Assembly (NCBI RefSeq): GCF_003477885.1
Contig: NZ_QUEE01000004.1
Coordinates: 62,001 to 126,000, forward strand
Direction of reading: 5' to 3'
Source of the DNA: Lachnotalea sp. AF33-28
GTDB taxonomy: Bacteria; Bacillota; Clostridia; Lachnospirales; Lachnospiraceae
DNA length: 64,000 nucleotides
Of this stretch, positions 7,835 through 17,172 are shown piece by piece; position 1 is the stretch's first letter; each line of letters opens with the position of its first letter. The notes beneath the pieces are model-generated. The model was not told where the DNA came from. It saw only the letters and a program-made list of their open reading frames with translations, and did no database searches. Position numbers and translations under genes: made by a program.

Positions 7835-10800
7835 GTGAAAAGGACAACAGAAAGTTATCCGCTTTCCGGCAGCCAGCGCAACATCTGGGGGCTGGAACAG
7901 CATTACAGGGGAACATCCATCAATAATATATGTCAGACGATCCGGATCAGGGGTACATTTGACATCGCGCTTCTGCAGCAGTGTCTTAACCTGCTGCTGG
8001 AAAGTGACGGGTCATTGCGTGCGCAGATCGTACTGGATGAAGAGGGGAATCCCGTTCAATATCAGGCGGAGTATGAAACGCAGCAGTTTCCTGTGTTTGA
8101 TTTTTCCACCACCAATCAGGCCGGTATTGAACACTGGGAGTACAGTGTGACCAGGGAGGTCATGCCGGTGCTGGATGCCCCTCTTTATTATTTTGCCATT
8201 ATAAAGATCAGCGAGCAGGAGGGAGGTGTGCTGCTCAAGACTCATCATCTGATCTCGGACGGCTGGTCACAGGTGTCGCTGATCAATAAACTGGCCGGCT
8301 GCTATCTGGACCTGATCTCTGGCAGGGAGGCTGTCTTAAAGCCTGCGCCGGGATATGACCTCCATGTCCGCGCACAGGCCGATTATATCGGTTCCAAAGC
8401 TTTTATTAAAGATAAAAAGTATTGGGAAGAAATCATGAAGAATGCCGGGAGCCCTGCGGCCTTAAAGGAATGCAGCAGTGCCGCAGTCAGCAGCGTCGGG
8501 AGAAGGAAAACATTCTGCCTTCCCGATGTGCTCTGCCATGCTCTGACGGCCTTCTGCGGTGAAATGCGGGTGGCGCCGTTTGTGCCCGTCTATATGGTGC
8601 TGGCGGTTTACCTGAAACGCATGAAGGGGGCCGGACGTTTCTGTATCGGTGCGCCGGTGCATAACAGGACCACCTATACGGACCGGGAGACTACCGGGAT
8701 GTTTGTCAGCACTCTGCCCTTTTTAAATGAACTGGACGAAGAGAAGAGCTTCCATGAATTTATTGCAGAGCTTTCAGAGACATGGCTGGAGATGCTGCGC
8801 CATCAGCGTTTCCCGTATGAGGAGATACAAAAAATTGCCAGAAAGCAGAATCCGTCCGTGGACCGGCTGTTTGATGTGGTGCTTTCCTTTCAGAACAGCC
8901 GGGTCTATGAGAACAGCGATGCTTCCCTGCATTTCTCTGGGCAGTGGCATTACGCCGGATATCAGGCGGAACAGATTTGTATCCATTTGATTAATATAGA
9001 GGACAGCAGGCGTTATACCATCCACTATGATTATCTGACCCAAGTATTTTCCGAAAAAGAGATAGAGGCGCTGCATCATTACCTGATGAATATCCTCTCG
9101 CATGCGCTGGCGGAGCCCGAGATTCCTATCTGGAAGCTTTCCGTGATGGATAGCGCGGAGAAGGAGCTGGTGCTCTATACCTATAACCGGACAGAGCGTC
9201 CGGTTTTAGGGGGGAACATCTACCGCAGATTCGCCAGGGAATGCGAAAACTGTCCCGGGCGCGTGGCGGTCATCAGCGACGGTGTGCGCTACACATATGA
9301 CGAACTTAAAAACAGCGCGAACCTGCTCTCGTGGGAGCTGGCACGGAGGATTCCGGGGGGCGGGCGGACGGTGGCCGTGCTGCTGCCGAAAGGGTTTCCT
9401 CTGCTTCAGGCGATGATCGCATGCGCGCAGTCGGATAACGCCTGGATGCTGCTGGCGGACAGTCTGCCGGAGAAACGCATGGAGGAGATCTTGACGGGAA
9501 GCGGTGCGGCCCTGCTGATCACGGATGCCGGGCATATGCAGCTGTATGAGTCAGCTGCAAAGATCTGCCCGGTGCTCCTGACTGAGGAGATTGACAGTGC
9601 GCCCGTTTCCATGCTGGAATCCCATGCCGGCCCGCATGATATCGCTTATCTGGTTTATACGTCGGGGAGTACCGGAGAGCCTAAGGGCGTGGAGATCGAG
9701 CATGAAAGCTTCGTGAATTTCGCGGACGCTATGGCGCCCTGTTATGCTCACGGCGCGGTGCTGTCCATCTGCAGCGTGGGGTTTGATGCATTTCTGCTGG
9801 AGAGCGTGGCAGCGCTTTTAAACGGACGTACGGTTGTGCTGCCCGGCAAAGAGGAGCAGGACCGCCCTGACAAACTGGCCGGACTGATCATGAGATATGC
9901 GGTGGGCTTTCTGGCGGTGACGCCGTCCCGCCTCTCTTCCTATATGAAAAATGAGGAATTCTGCCGGGCGGCAGGCCGGCTGGAGGTGATCCTCTGCGGA
10001 GGGGAGCCGTTCCCCGCGGCGCTGCTAAAAGAACTGCAGAAAACGACCGGAGCCAGGATACTGAATCAGTATGGGCCTTCTGAGACTACGGTGGGGGTAA
10101 GCTATGCGGAGTTGAATCAGGCGCTGTCCATAACCGTTGGAAAGCCCATGCCAAACTGCAGGATGTATGTCTTAGACAGCCATCTTAAGCCTCTGCCGGT
10201 GGGCGTGTCCGGCGATCTCTATATCGGCGGCGTCTGTGTGGGCAGAGGGTATCGGAACGCGCCGGATCTTACGGCCCAGGCTTTTATGGAAAGCCCGTTT
10301 GAGATCGGAGAGCGGCTGTACAGGACCGGAGATGTGGCGGCCTGGAATTTTGGTGGAGAGATTGTGATAAACGGGCGCGCGGACGGGCAGGTGAAGCTTA
10401 GAGGCCTTCGGATTGAGACAGAAGAAGTGGCATCGCGTCTGGAAGGCCATCCGATGATCGGCCGGGCTGCGGTCAGGCTGAAGAGGATGGGTGAGCAGCC
10501 TGTGCTGACCGCGTATTATACCTCGCCGCAGCCGATTGAAGACGCAGACCTGATGGAATTTGCAGCGACCTATCTGCCGGATTATATGATACCGTCTGTA
10601 TTTATACATATGGATGACATCCCCCTTAGCGCAAACGGCAAGGTGGATGAGCGCGCCCTTCCTGCGCCCATGCCAAAGAGCAGGAATGCGGGCAGCGAGA
10701 CCGAGAATCAGAAAAAGATCACAGAGGTCTTTAAGCAGGTGCTGGGGTGCAGCGATATGAAGGCCTGGGATGATTACTTCCAGATGGGCGGAGACTCCCT

Positions 10801-13800
10801 GAATGCGGTGGAGAGTCTCACACAGCTGGAGAAACTGTTTGGGGTGCGGCTGCGCGTGGCAGATCTGTATGCCTGCAGGACGGCCGAAAATCTGGAAAGA
10901 CGGCTGGGGCTGGCTGTAAAGGAAAACCGCACATCCCTTATCATCCCCAAAGCTCCTGAAATGGAAGATTATCCGTTATCGCCTGTACAGAAGAGCATCT
11001 ATTTTCAGAGCATGCGAAGCCCGGATTCTCTCGCGTATCATATGCCGGGAGCTTTTTGGCTGAATGAGGATGTGCAGCCAGAGCGGCTAAAAGAGGCCTT
11101 TGTCAGGCTGGTGAACAGCGTGGAGCTGTTTCGTACGGCCTTTGTGGCCGGGCCGCAGGGAGTGCGCCAGAAGATCTGTGACCGTGTGGAGTTTGAACTG
11201 GAGGAGTTTGACTGTGCGGACCGCAGGGAAGCAAAAGTCCGTTTCTTAAGGCCGTTTCAGCTGGATAAACCGCCGCTTCTTCATGCGGCACTAGTAAGGG
11301 ATAAGGAAAAGCCCCTGCTTTTGATCGATTTCCATCATCTTGTCGGAGACGGCTTGAGCATGCCGGCGGTGCTTAGACGGCTTAGTGAGTATTGCGGCGG
11401 CAGAGAACCGGAACCGGAAAGCATCACCTATAAGGACTACTGCTGTTTCCTGGAACATGAAGGGAAGAGCCTGTTTGAGGAGCAGAGAGAATATTGGAAA
11501 CAGGCTGTGGCAGACCTGCCCGAGCCCGTATTGCTGCCCTGCGATTACAAGCGCCCGAAGCAGTTTAATGATCAGGGCGGGAAGGTGATTTTGGCACTGG
11601 ACTTTGCGCTGGGAGAGGGCCTGGAGAGCTTCTGCAAGGAGATGGACATTACGCCCTATATGCTCTTTGCGGGAACATTTGCATTCCTCCTTTATAAGCT
11701 GACGGATGAATCGGATCAGGTGACCGGCATACCGGTATCCGGGCGTTTTCATCCAGGGCTTAAGGACATCATCGGTCCTTTTCTGAATACGCTGCCTTTA
11801 AGAATCAGGGTAAACGGCGAATGGACGGTCAGAGAATATCTGCAGCATGTGAAGGAGCAGGTGATCGGCCTGATGGATCATCAGGACCTGCCTCTGGAGG
11901 AAATACTGTCCCTCGCCCAGGTGAAACGCAGCCTGAACCGGAATCCTCTGTATAATACTATGGTGTCCATGAGACCGGTGGACAGCAAGTCGCTGGAATT
12001 TGGCGGCAGAAAGCTGGAGACAGATTCTGTGGATACGCACACTTCCAAGCTGGATCTTTCTCTGGAGATATACCGGGAGAACGGTGTGTATTACCTGGGA
12101 TTTGAATATGCGGCGGAGCTGTTTGGAAAGCGGACGGTAGAGATGTACAGCCGCAGCTGTCAGACGGTGCTGGAGCAGATTCTTAAGAATGACGGCTCCC
12201 GTATGTCGGATTTAAATCCTGTTTCCCCGGAAGATGCTTACCGGCTGTTTGAGGTGCCGGGATGCACCTGTACCCCGTTTCTGGATCTGCCGCTGGACCG
12301 CAGGATGGAGACTAGTGCCGCGAGAAATCCGGGGCGGACTGCGATTGTCTGCAACGGGCGTAAGCTGTCCTTTGGATGGCTGAAAGACAGGTCGGATGCG
12401 CTGGCTCACTGCCTGGCGGATGCCGGCGCGAAAAGGGGGAGCAGGATTGGGCTTATGTGCCGCCGCACCCCGGACATGCTGGCATCCCTGTTTGCAATCA
12501 TGAAGACAGGAGGGGCCTATGTCCCCATGCTGTCCGACTATCCTGCGGAAAGGATCCGCTACATAGCACAAAACAGCGGCATGAGCCTTCTGCTCTGCGA
12601 CGAATCCGCAAAAGGGGCATTGCCGGAGGGACTTTCCTGCACAGTGGTCAGCATGAGTGAAGCGGATCGGGAGGAACGAAAAAATTTCATCCCGCCGGCA
12701 GGGCGCTGCAGTGAGGATCTGATCTATATCCTCTACACCTCTGGATCCACCGGCCAGCCCAAAGGTGTCATGCTAAAGCATCGCTCCATTAATAATCTGA
12801 TGGCATTTATGTCGGATCGGATGGCGGGAGTGGAAGGAGCTGTGCTCTGTTCGACCAATATGATCTTTGATATCTTTATATCGGAGAGCCTGCTTCCCTT
12901 GGCCATGGGCAGATGTGTGGTGCTGGCGGATGATGAGCAGATGCGCCTTCCCTGGGAGCTTGCGGGGCTTGCGGAGGAAAATGACGTGCGCATCATGCAG
13001 TTTACGCCCTCCAGGCTGCAGATGTGTCTGGAAAACCATGCGTTTTTTCAGGCCGCAGGCAGGAGCAGGCTCACCATACTGGTGGGTGAAATCTTTACGG
13101 ACAGTCTGCTGCACCGCCTTCAGTCCACCGGATGCAGCGGTATTTACAATATGTACGGCCCCACAGAAGCTGCGGTATATGTGACGATGGCGGACGTGAC
13201 CGGCAAGGAGCATGCGACCATAGGGAAACCGATGTACAACTGCCGCGTCTATATTCTGGATGAGGACAGAAAAACGGTGATGCCCACAGCGGTAGGAGAG
13301 ATGTATCTGGCGGGCGAATGTCTGGCTCTGGGCTATGCAAACCGCCAGGACCTGACCGATCAGTGCTTCGTGGAGGACCCGTTCTTTCCGGGGCAGAAGA
13401 TGTATAAAACCGGGGACCGGGCCCGGCTGTTGGAAGACGGCAGCATAGAGTTTATCGGCCGGCTGGATGCCCAGATAAAGATCGACGGACAGCGGGTGGA
13501 ACCTGCGGAGGTGACGGGGAAAATCCTGGAATCCGGCATGGTTTCTTCTGCCGCTACGGTGGCGGTGGAATACGGAAGCGGTTTCAAGAAACTGCGCACC
13601 TTTGTAACCCCCAAAGAGGGACGGGAGCTTACAAAGGAGGAGATCCTCGGCTGGCTTAAGGGGCAGCTGCCTTCCCATATGCTTCCAAAAGAGCTTTATA
13701 TATGGAAGGAACTGCCCGGCACGCCCAGCGGCAAGGCGGATCTGAAAAAGCTGTCGGGGCTGTCGGAGGCGGAATGTGAAGCTCTGGAATTGACGTTAAA

Positions 13801-15286
13801 ACTGCCGGAAGAGAAAACCGTGCCGGCCGCGGAAATGACGCCGAATCAGCACAATCCTGAAGCTGAACCAAAGTGGGATAAGAAGTCCTGCGGCGAAGAA
13901 AAAGAAAGTGGCATAGATGTTGAGGAGGCGCTGGATAACCTCTGGCGCAGAGTGCTCGGCCGGGAGTCCGTGGATCACACCGCATCATTTTTTGAACAGG
14001 GAGGCAGCTCCCTGGCCGCGCTGACGCTGCTTGGAAATTACTTCAACGAAGGGTGGACACTCACTCTGGCACAGTTTTATGACCATCCGAGCATAGAGGA
14101 ACAGAAACGTTTGATTTGCGGCTCCTCTTTGACAGTCGAACCGGTGAGGGAGGCTGTTTCTGCCGCGCTGCCCGCTGTTTCAAAGATACCCGCGGCTTGT
14201 GCTAAGCCGGAAATAAAGCCGGTCTTCCTGACTGGGGCGACAGGCTTTCTGGGAGCGCATCTGGTGAAGGAACTGCTGGATGCCGGATATGGACAGATCC
14301 TCTGTGCGGTGCGCGGAGAACGGCCACAGGAACGGCTGGATGAGATTTTGTCCTGGTATTTCGGGAACGGATGGCTGTCCGGACAGAAACGGAAGATCCG
14401 GGCGGTTTCGGCGGACATCACACTTGAACACATGGGGATGGATGCAAAGACATATGAAGAGCTGTCCGGCAGGATATGTGCGGTGGTTCATGCAGCTGCG
14501 GACGTGCGGCATTATGACAGCCAGGGCGGATTAAAAGAAACAAACTGCAGAGGCACATCGGAGGCGGCTGCCCTGGCCAGAGCAGCCGGGGCTAAGCTGC
14601 TTCACATATCGACTGCGAGTATCTGCGGAGAATATCTCAAAGCCGATCCTGCCAGAAAACAGAAGTTTACCGAAGATGATCTGGATATCGGACAGAACTG
14701 GAAGGATAACGTATATGTGGAGAGCAAGTTTTTGGCTGAACGGATTGTGCTGGATGCGGCAAAGGACGGTTTTGAAACCTGGATTTTCCGCGTAGGACGG
14801 CTTGCCGGGCGCAGTACGGACGGTGTCTTTCAGAAAAATCCGGACAGCAACGCTTTTTATGGCATGATACAGGGCCTAAAGTGCCTGGAGCGTTTTCCTG
14901 CTTCCATGACAGGCCTGTCACTGGAGATCACGGCGGTCGACGAGTGCGCCAGGGCTATTGCGGCGCTTAGCAGAGCTCCGGCAGGCATATACCATGTATT
15001 TCAGCCTCGGCAGGTAACCTTAAGGGATCTGATTATCTGGCTGAAGGGCAGCTGTGAGGAGACGGATGAAGCCGGATTCGACCGCCATCTGCTGGAAAAA
15101 ATGCAGAACGGGCATCTGGCGGAGCTGACGCCTCTTTTAAACCAGTACAACCGTTTGAGGGTGGCTGTTCCCACTATAGAGGCGGACTGTGAGAAGACGG
15201 TAAAAGAACTTGGAAAATGCGGGTTTGTATGGAAAGCGCCGGATTTGCACATGCTGCTTAGATCATTTTCTGAAAGGACGGACTGA
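7835..15286 (+). CDS. Dimodular nonribosomal peptide synthetase with terminal reductase (C-A-PCP-C-A-PCP-R)
   Basis: A 2483-residue NRPS. C1 spans about residues 6-450 (YPLSGSQRNIW; HHLISDG near 137). A1 spans about 456-942 (YTSGSTGEPKG near 607, NQYGPSETT, NGK near 936). PCP1 has GGDSL with its serine near 988. C2 spans about 1046-1455 (HHLVGDG near 1166). A2 spans about 1486-1975 (YTSGSTGQPKG, MYGPTEA). PCP2 has GGSSL near 2058. The thioester reductase spans about 2126-2483 (GATGFLG near 2134, YVESK near 2293). All catalytic motifs are intact. Known logic: the reductase releases a dipeptidyl aldehyde or alcohol. A starter C domain plus the ligase and carrier protein downstream imply N-acylation (inference). 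The GTG start has AAGGGCGG upstream and follows the promoter at 7758; earlier ATGs lie before or at the transcript start. Gut clostridial NRPSs of this layout are reported to make protease-inhibiting peptide aldehydes and pyrazinones. Confidence 0.93.
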   Translation: MKRTTESYPLSGSQRNIWGLEQHYRGTSINNICQTIRIRGTFDIALLQQCLNLLLESDGSLRAQIVLDEEGNPVQYQAEYETQQFPVFDFSTTNQAGIEHWEYSVTREVMPVLDAPLYYFAIIKISEQEGGVLLKTHHLISDGWSQVSLINKLAGCYLDLISGREAVLKPAPGYDLHVRAQADYIGSKAFIKDKKYWEEIMKNAGSPAALKECSSAAVSSVGRRKTFCLPDVLCHALTAFCGEMRVAPFVPVYMVLAVYLKRMKGAGRFCIGAPVHNRTTYTDRETTGMFVSTLPFLNELDEEKSFHEFIAELSETWLEMLRHQRFPYEEIQKIARKQNPSVDRLFDVVLSFQNSRVYENSDASLHFSGQWHYAGYQAEQICIHLINIEDSRRYTIHYDYLTQVFSEKEIEALHHYLMNILSHALAEPEIPIWKLSVMDSAEKELVLYTYNRTERPVLGGNIYRRFARECENCPGRVAVISDGVRYTYDELKNSANLLSWELARRIPGGGRTVAVLLPKGFPLLQAMIACAQSDNAWMLLADSLPEKRMEEILTGSGAALLITDAGHMQLYESAAKICPVLLTEEIDSAPVSMLESHAGPHDIAYLVYTSGSTGEPKGVEIEHESFVNFADAMAPCYAHGAVLSICSVGFDAFLLESVAALLNGRTVVLPGKEEQDRPDKLAGLIMRYAVGFLAVTPSRLSSYMKNEEFCRAAGRLEVILCGGEPFPAALLKELQKTTGARILNQYGPSETTVGVSYAELNQALSITVGKPMPNCRMYVLDSHLKPLPVGVSGDLYIGGVCVGRGYRNAPDLTAQAFMESPFEIGERLYRTGDVAAWNFGGEIVINGRADGQVKLRGLRIETEEVASRLEGHPMIGRAAVRLKRMGEQPVLTAYYTSPQPIEDADLMEFAATYLPDYMIPSVFIHMDDIPLSANGKVDERALPAPMPKSRNAGSETENQKKITEVFKQVLGCSDMKAWDDYFQMGGDSLNAVESLTQLEKLFGVRLRVADLYACRTAENLERRLGLAVKENRTSLIIPKAPEMEDYPLSPVQKSIYFQSMRSPDSLAYHMPGAFWLNEDVQPERLKEAFVRLVNSVELFRTAFVAGPQGVRQKICDRVEFELEEFDCADRREAKVRFLRPFQLDKPPLLHAALVRDKEKPLLLIDFHHLVGDGLSMPAVLRRLSEYCGGREPEPESITYKDYCCFLEHEGKSLFEEQREYWKQAVADLPEPVLLPCDYKRPKQFNDQGGKVILALDFALGEGLESFCKEMDITPYMLFAGTFAFLLYKLTDESDQVTGIPVSGRFHPGLKDIIGPFLNTLPLRIRVNGEWTVREYLQHVKEQVIGLMDHQDLPLEEILSLAQVKRSLNRNPLYNTMVSMRPVDSKSLEFGGRKLETDSVDTHTSKLDLSLEIYRENGVYYLGFEYAAELFGKRTVEMYSRSCQTVLEQILKNDGSRMSDLNPVSPEDAYRLFEVPGCTCTPFLDLPLDRRMETSAARNPGRTAIVCNGRKLSFGWLKDRSDALAHCLADAGAKRGSRIGLMCRRTPDMLASLFAIMKTGGAYVPMLSDYPAERIRYIAQNSGMSLLLCDESAKGALPEGLSCTVVSMSEADREERKNFIPPAGRCSEDLIYILYTSGSTGQPKGVMLKHRSINNLMAFMSDRMAGVEGAVLCSTNMIFDIFISESLLPLAMGRCVVLADDEQMRLPWELAGLAEENDVRIMQFTPSRLQMCLENHAFFQAAGRSRLTILVGEIFTDSLLHRLQSTGCSGIYNMYGPTEAAVYVTMADVTGKEHATIGKPMYNCRVYILDEDRKTVMPTAVGEMYLAGECLALGYANRQDLTDQCFVEDPFFPGQKMYKTGDRARLLEDGSIEFIGRLDAQIKIDGQRVEPAEVTGKILESGMVSSAATVAVEYGSGFKKLRTFVTPKEGRELTKEEILGWLKGQLPSHMLPKELYIWKELPGTPSGKADLKKLSGLSEAECEALELTLKLPEEKTVPAAEMTPNQHNPEAEPKWDKKSCGEEKESGIDVEEALDNLWRRVLGRESVDHTASFFEQGGSSLAALTLLGNYFNEGWTLTLAQFYDHPSIEEQKRLICGSSLTVEPVREAVSAALPAVSKIPAACAKPEIKPVFLTGATGFLGAHLVKELLDAGYGQILCAVRGERPQERLDEILSWYFGNGWLSGQKRKIRAVSADITLEHMGMDAKTYEELSGRICAVVHAAADVRHYDSQGGLKETNCRGTSEAAALARAAGAKLLHISTASICGEYLKADPARKQKFTEDDLDIGQNWKDNVYVESKFLAERIVLDAAKDGFETWIFRVGRLAGRSTDGVFQKNPDSNAFYGMIQGLKCLERFPASMTGLSLEITAVDECARAIAALSRAPAGIYHVFQPRQVTLRDLIIWLKGSCEETDEAGFDRHLLEKMQNGHLAELTPLLNQYNRLRVAVPTIEADCEKTVKELGKCGFVWKAPDLHMLLRSFSERTD

Positions 15287-15291
15287 TCCCG

Positions 15292-17172
15292 ATGATATCC
15301 AACCAAATGCTGATCACATTTTTTGTGGTCATACTGTTTATCGTGGCGTTTATGGCTAAAATCATCTATTCCGGTTCTCTGATGATGATACATAAATTCT
15401 ATCTGATCGCTTCCGGAATGCTGATCTCCTGGTTAGTGGCCCTGATCGGAGTGAAGTTTACCAATCCGGCCGATATGACTCTGATGTATGTGTGGGACTC
15501 CCTCACCTATATCGGAGTCAGCGGGATCCCGGTCATGAGCCTTTTGTTTGCCATCGCCTATACAAAGGGATATGAAAGAAAAATGCCCTGGAAATATGCG
15601 CTGCTCATGCTGGTCCCTGTTTTCACCAATATCATGGTCTGGACGAATCCACTGCACCATATGTTTTACCGGGTATTTTCCCTGATCAATACTTCCGTGC
15701 GGTTCGGACCGTTCTTCTATCTGCATGCGCTTTATACCTCAGCGTGCACGGTGCTGTCTATCTGGATCATATCGGCCTTCGCTTTAAAGACCAGGACAGG
15801 GCTGCATGTGAGGCAGGCGGTCTTCTTCGATGTGGGCTGCATTGTGCCGAGCATCGTGAACCTGCTTGTAATGTTCCGGCTGATCGAGGCGACGATCGCG
15901 GTAACCCCCTTAAGCTTTGTGGTGACGCTGATTTTCCACGGTCTGATCATTTACCGTCTGCATTTTCTGGATATCCGTCCCATCGCACAGCGGCAGCTGC
16001 TGGAATGGATATCCGACTGTTATCTCGTGACCAATGCCGCGGGGTTGGTGGTCACATATAACCAGCATTTTAAGCGCATGATCGGGGACGGACACGGAAT
16101 CCGGGAAAACATGTATCTGCAGGACTGTTTAAAGAGCGAGGATGTGGAAAATAAAACGGCGGTGTATAATCTGATCACGAGCCTCACATCCAGCATGGAT
16201 ACGCGTTCCAAGATCACCTACGAGCAGGCAATGCTTCTGAATACGGCGCCTGGCGGGGAGGTAAAGAGATTTTATTTCATGGTGGAAATCACTCCGCTTC
16301 TGGTAGAAGGAGATATATGCGGTTTTCTGACCATATTCAAAGATGTGACGAATATCAAGGAAAACATGCAGCGGATGCAGGACAGTCAGATGAAGATGAT
16401 GGAAAGAGAGCGGCTGGCCTTCCTGGGCCAGATGGTAGGCGGGCTGGCCCATAACTTAAAGACGCCGATCATGAGCGTGTCTGGCGGCACAACCTCCATA
16501 GAGAATCTGATCGTAGAGGCGAAAAGCAGCCTGGGAGATTTAGAGGTCACGCAGGAGGATTACCGGGAGATCTATGGGGAGATGGAAGGATGGCTGGGGA
16601 AGATCCGCGAAGCCTGCGCCTATATGTCCGATATTATCACGGCTGTAAAGGGACAGGCCAGCAACATGAACGCCTCGGACTATGAGGATTTTTCCACAGA
16701 CGAGATGATCAAGCGCGTTGCGCTTCTCCTGCGCCACGAGCTGCTTGCGAGCGGCTGTACCTTAAGGGTGGAGAATCATGTGGAGGAAGAGGTCTGGATC
16801 CACGGCGATATCAACAATCTGGTACAGGTGGTGAACAATCTGATTTCCAACGCCATAGACGCGCAGAAGGAAGGCGGTCTGCATGAGATTGTGGTGGGAA
16901 TTTCCAGAGATGAGAAGCAGCTCATGCTCACTGTGAAAGATTACGGAACCGGCATACCTTCAGAGATCCGTGAAAAGCTGTTTAAACAGATGATCACCAG
17001 CAAAGGCAACATGGGAACCGGTTTGGGCGTGTTTATCTCCCATACGGTGATCCGGGCCAAGTTTGACGGGGATATGTGGATGGAGGACAATCCGGAGGGG
17101 GGAAGTATCTTCGGCATATCCATACCCCTTGAGAATGTGATATTAAAAGAACAGGAAAGGAGGAGCCTATGA
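15292..17172 (+). CDS. Sensor histidine kinase with 7TM N-terminal domain and PAS domain
   Basis: A 626-residue membrane kinase. Residues 1-225 contain about seven hydrophobic segments, matching the bacterial 7TM histidine-kinase sensor domain. A PAS-like domain follows (about 232-345). The dimerisation helix with phospho-acceptor histidine in GGLAHNLKTPIM is near 386. The ATPase domain shows the N box NNLISNAIDA, the G1 box VKDYGTGIP and the G2 box MGTGLGVFIS. It starts five bases after the NRPS stop and overlaps the response regulator by four bases (ATGA), so it is co-transcribed with the cluster. The signal is unknown; sensing the product or a host molecule would fit. Confidence 0.9.
   Translation: MISNQMLITFFVVILFIVAFMAKIIYSGSLMMIHKFYLIASGMLISWLVALIGVKFTNPADMTLMYVWDSLTYIGVSGIPVMSLLFAIAYTKGYERKMPWKYALLMLVPVFTNIMVWTNPLHHMFYRVFSLINTSVRFGPFFYLHALYTSACTVLSIWIISAFALKTRTGLHVRQAVFFDVGCIVPSIVNLLVMFRLIEATIAVTPLSFVVTLIFHGLIIYRLHFLDIRPIAQRQLLEWISDCYLVTNAAGLVVTYNQHFKRMIGDGHGIRENMYLQDCLKSEDVENKTAVYNLITSLTSSMDTRSKITYEQAMLLNTAPGGEVKRFYFMVEITPLLVEGDICGFLTIFKDVTNIKENMQRMQDSQMKMMERERLAFLGQMVGGLAHNLKTPIMSVSGGTTSIENLIVEAKSSLGDLEVTQEDYREIYGEMEGWLGKIREACAYMSDIITAVKGQASNMNASDYEDFSTDEMIKRVALLLRHELLASGCTLRVENHVEEEVWIHGDINNLVQVVNNLISNAIDAQKEGGLHEIVVGISRDEKQLMLTVKDYGTGIPSEIREKLFKQMITSKGNMGTGLGVFISHTVIRAKFDGDMWMEDNPEGGSIFGISIPLENVILKEQERRSL

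Noticed and set aside
12773..13678. A 301-codon minus-strand open frame inside the NRPS
   Set aside because: It is antisense to intact adenylation-domain motifs and shows no recognisable protein.
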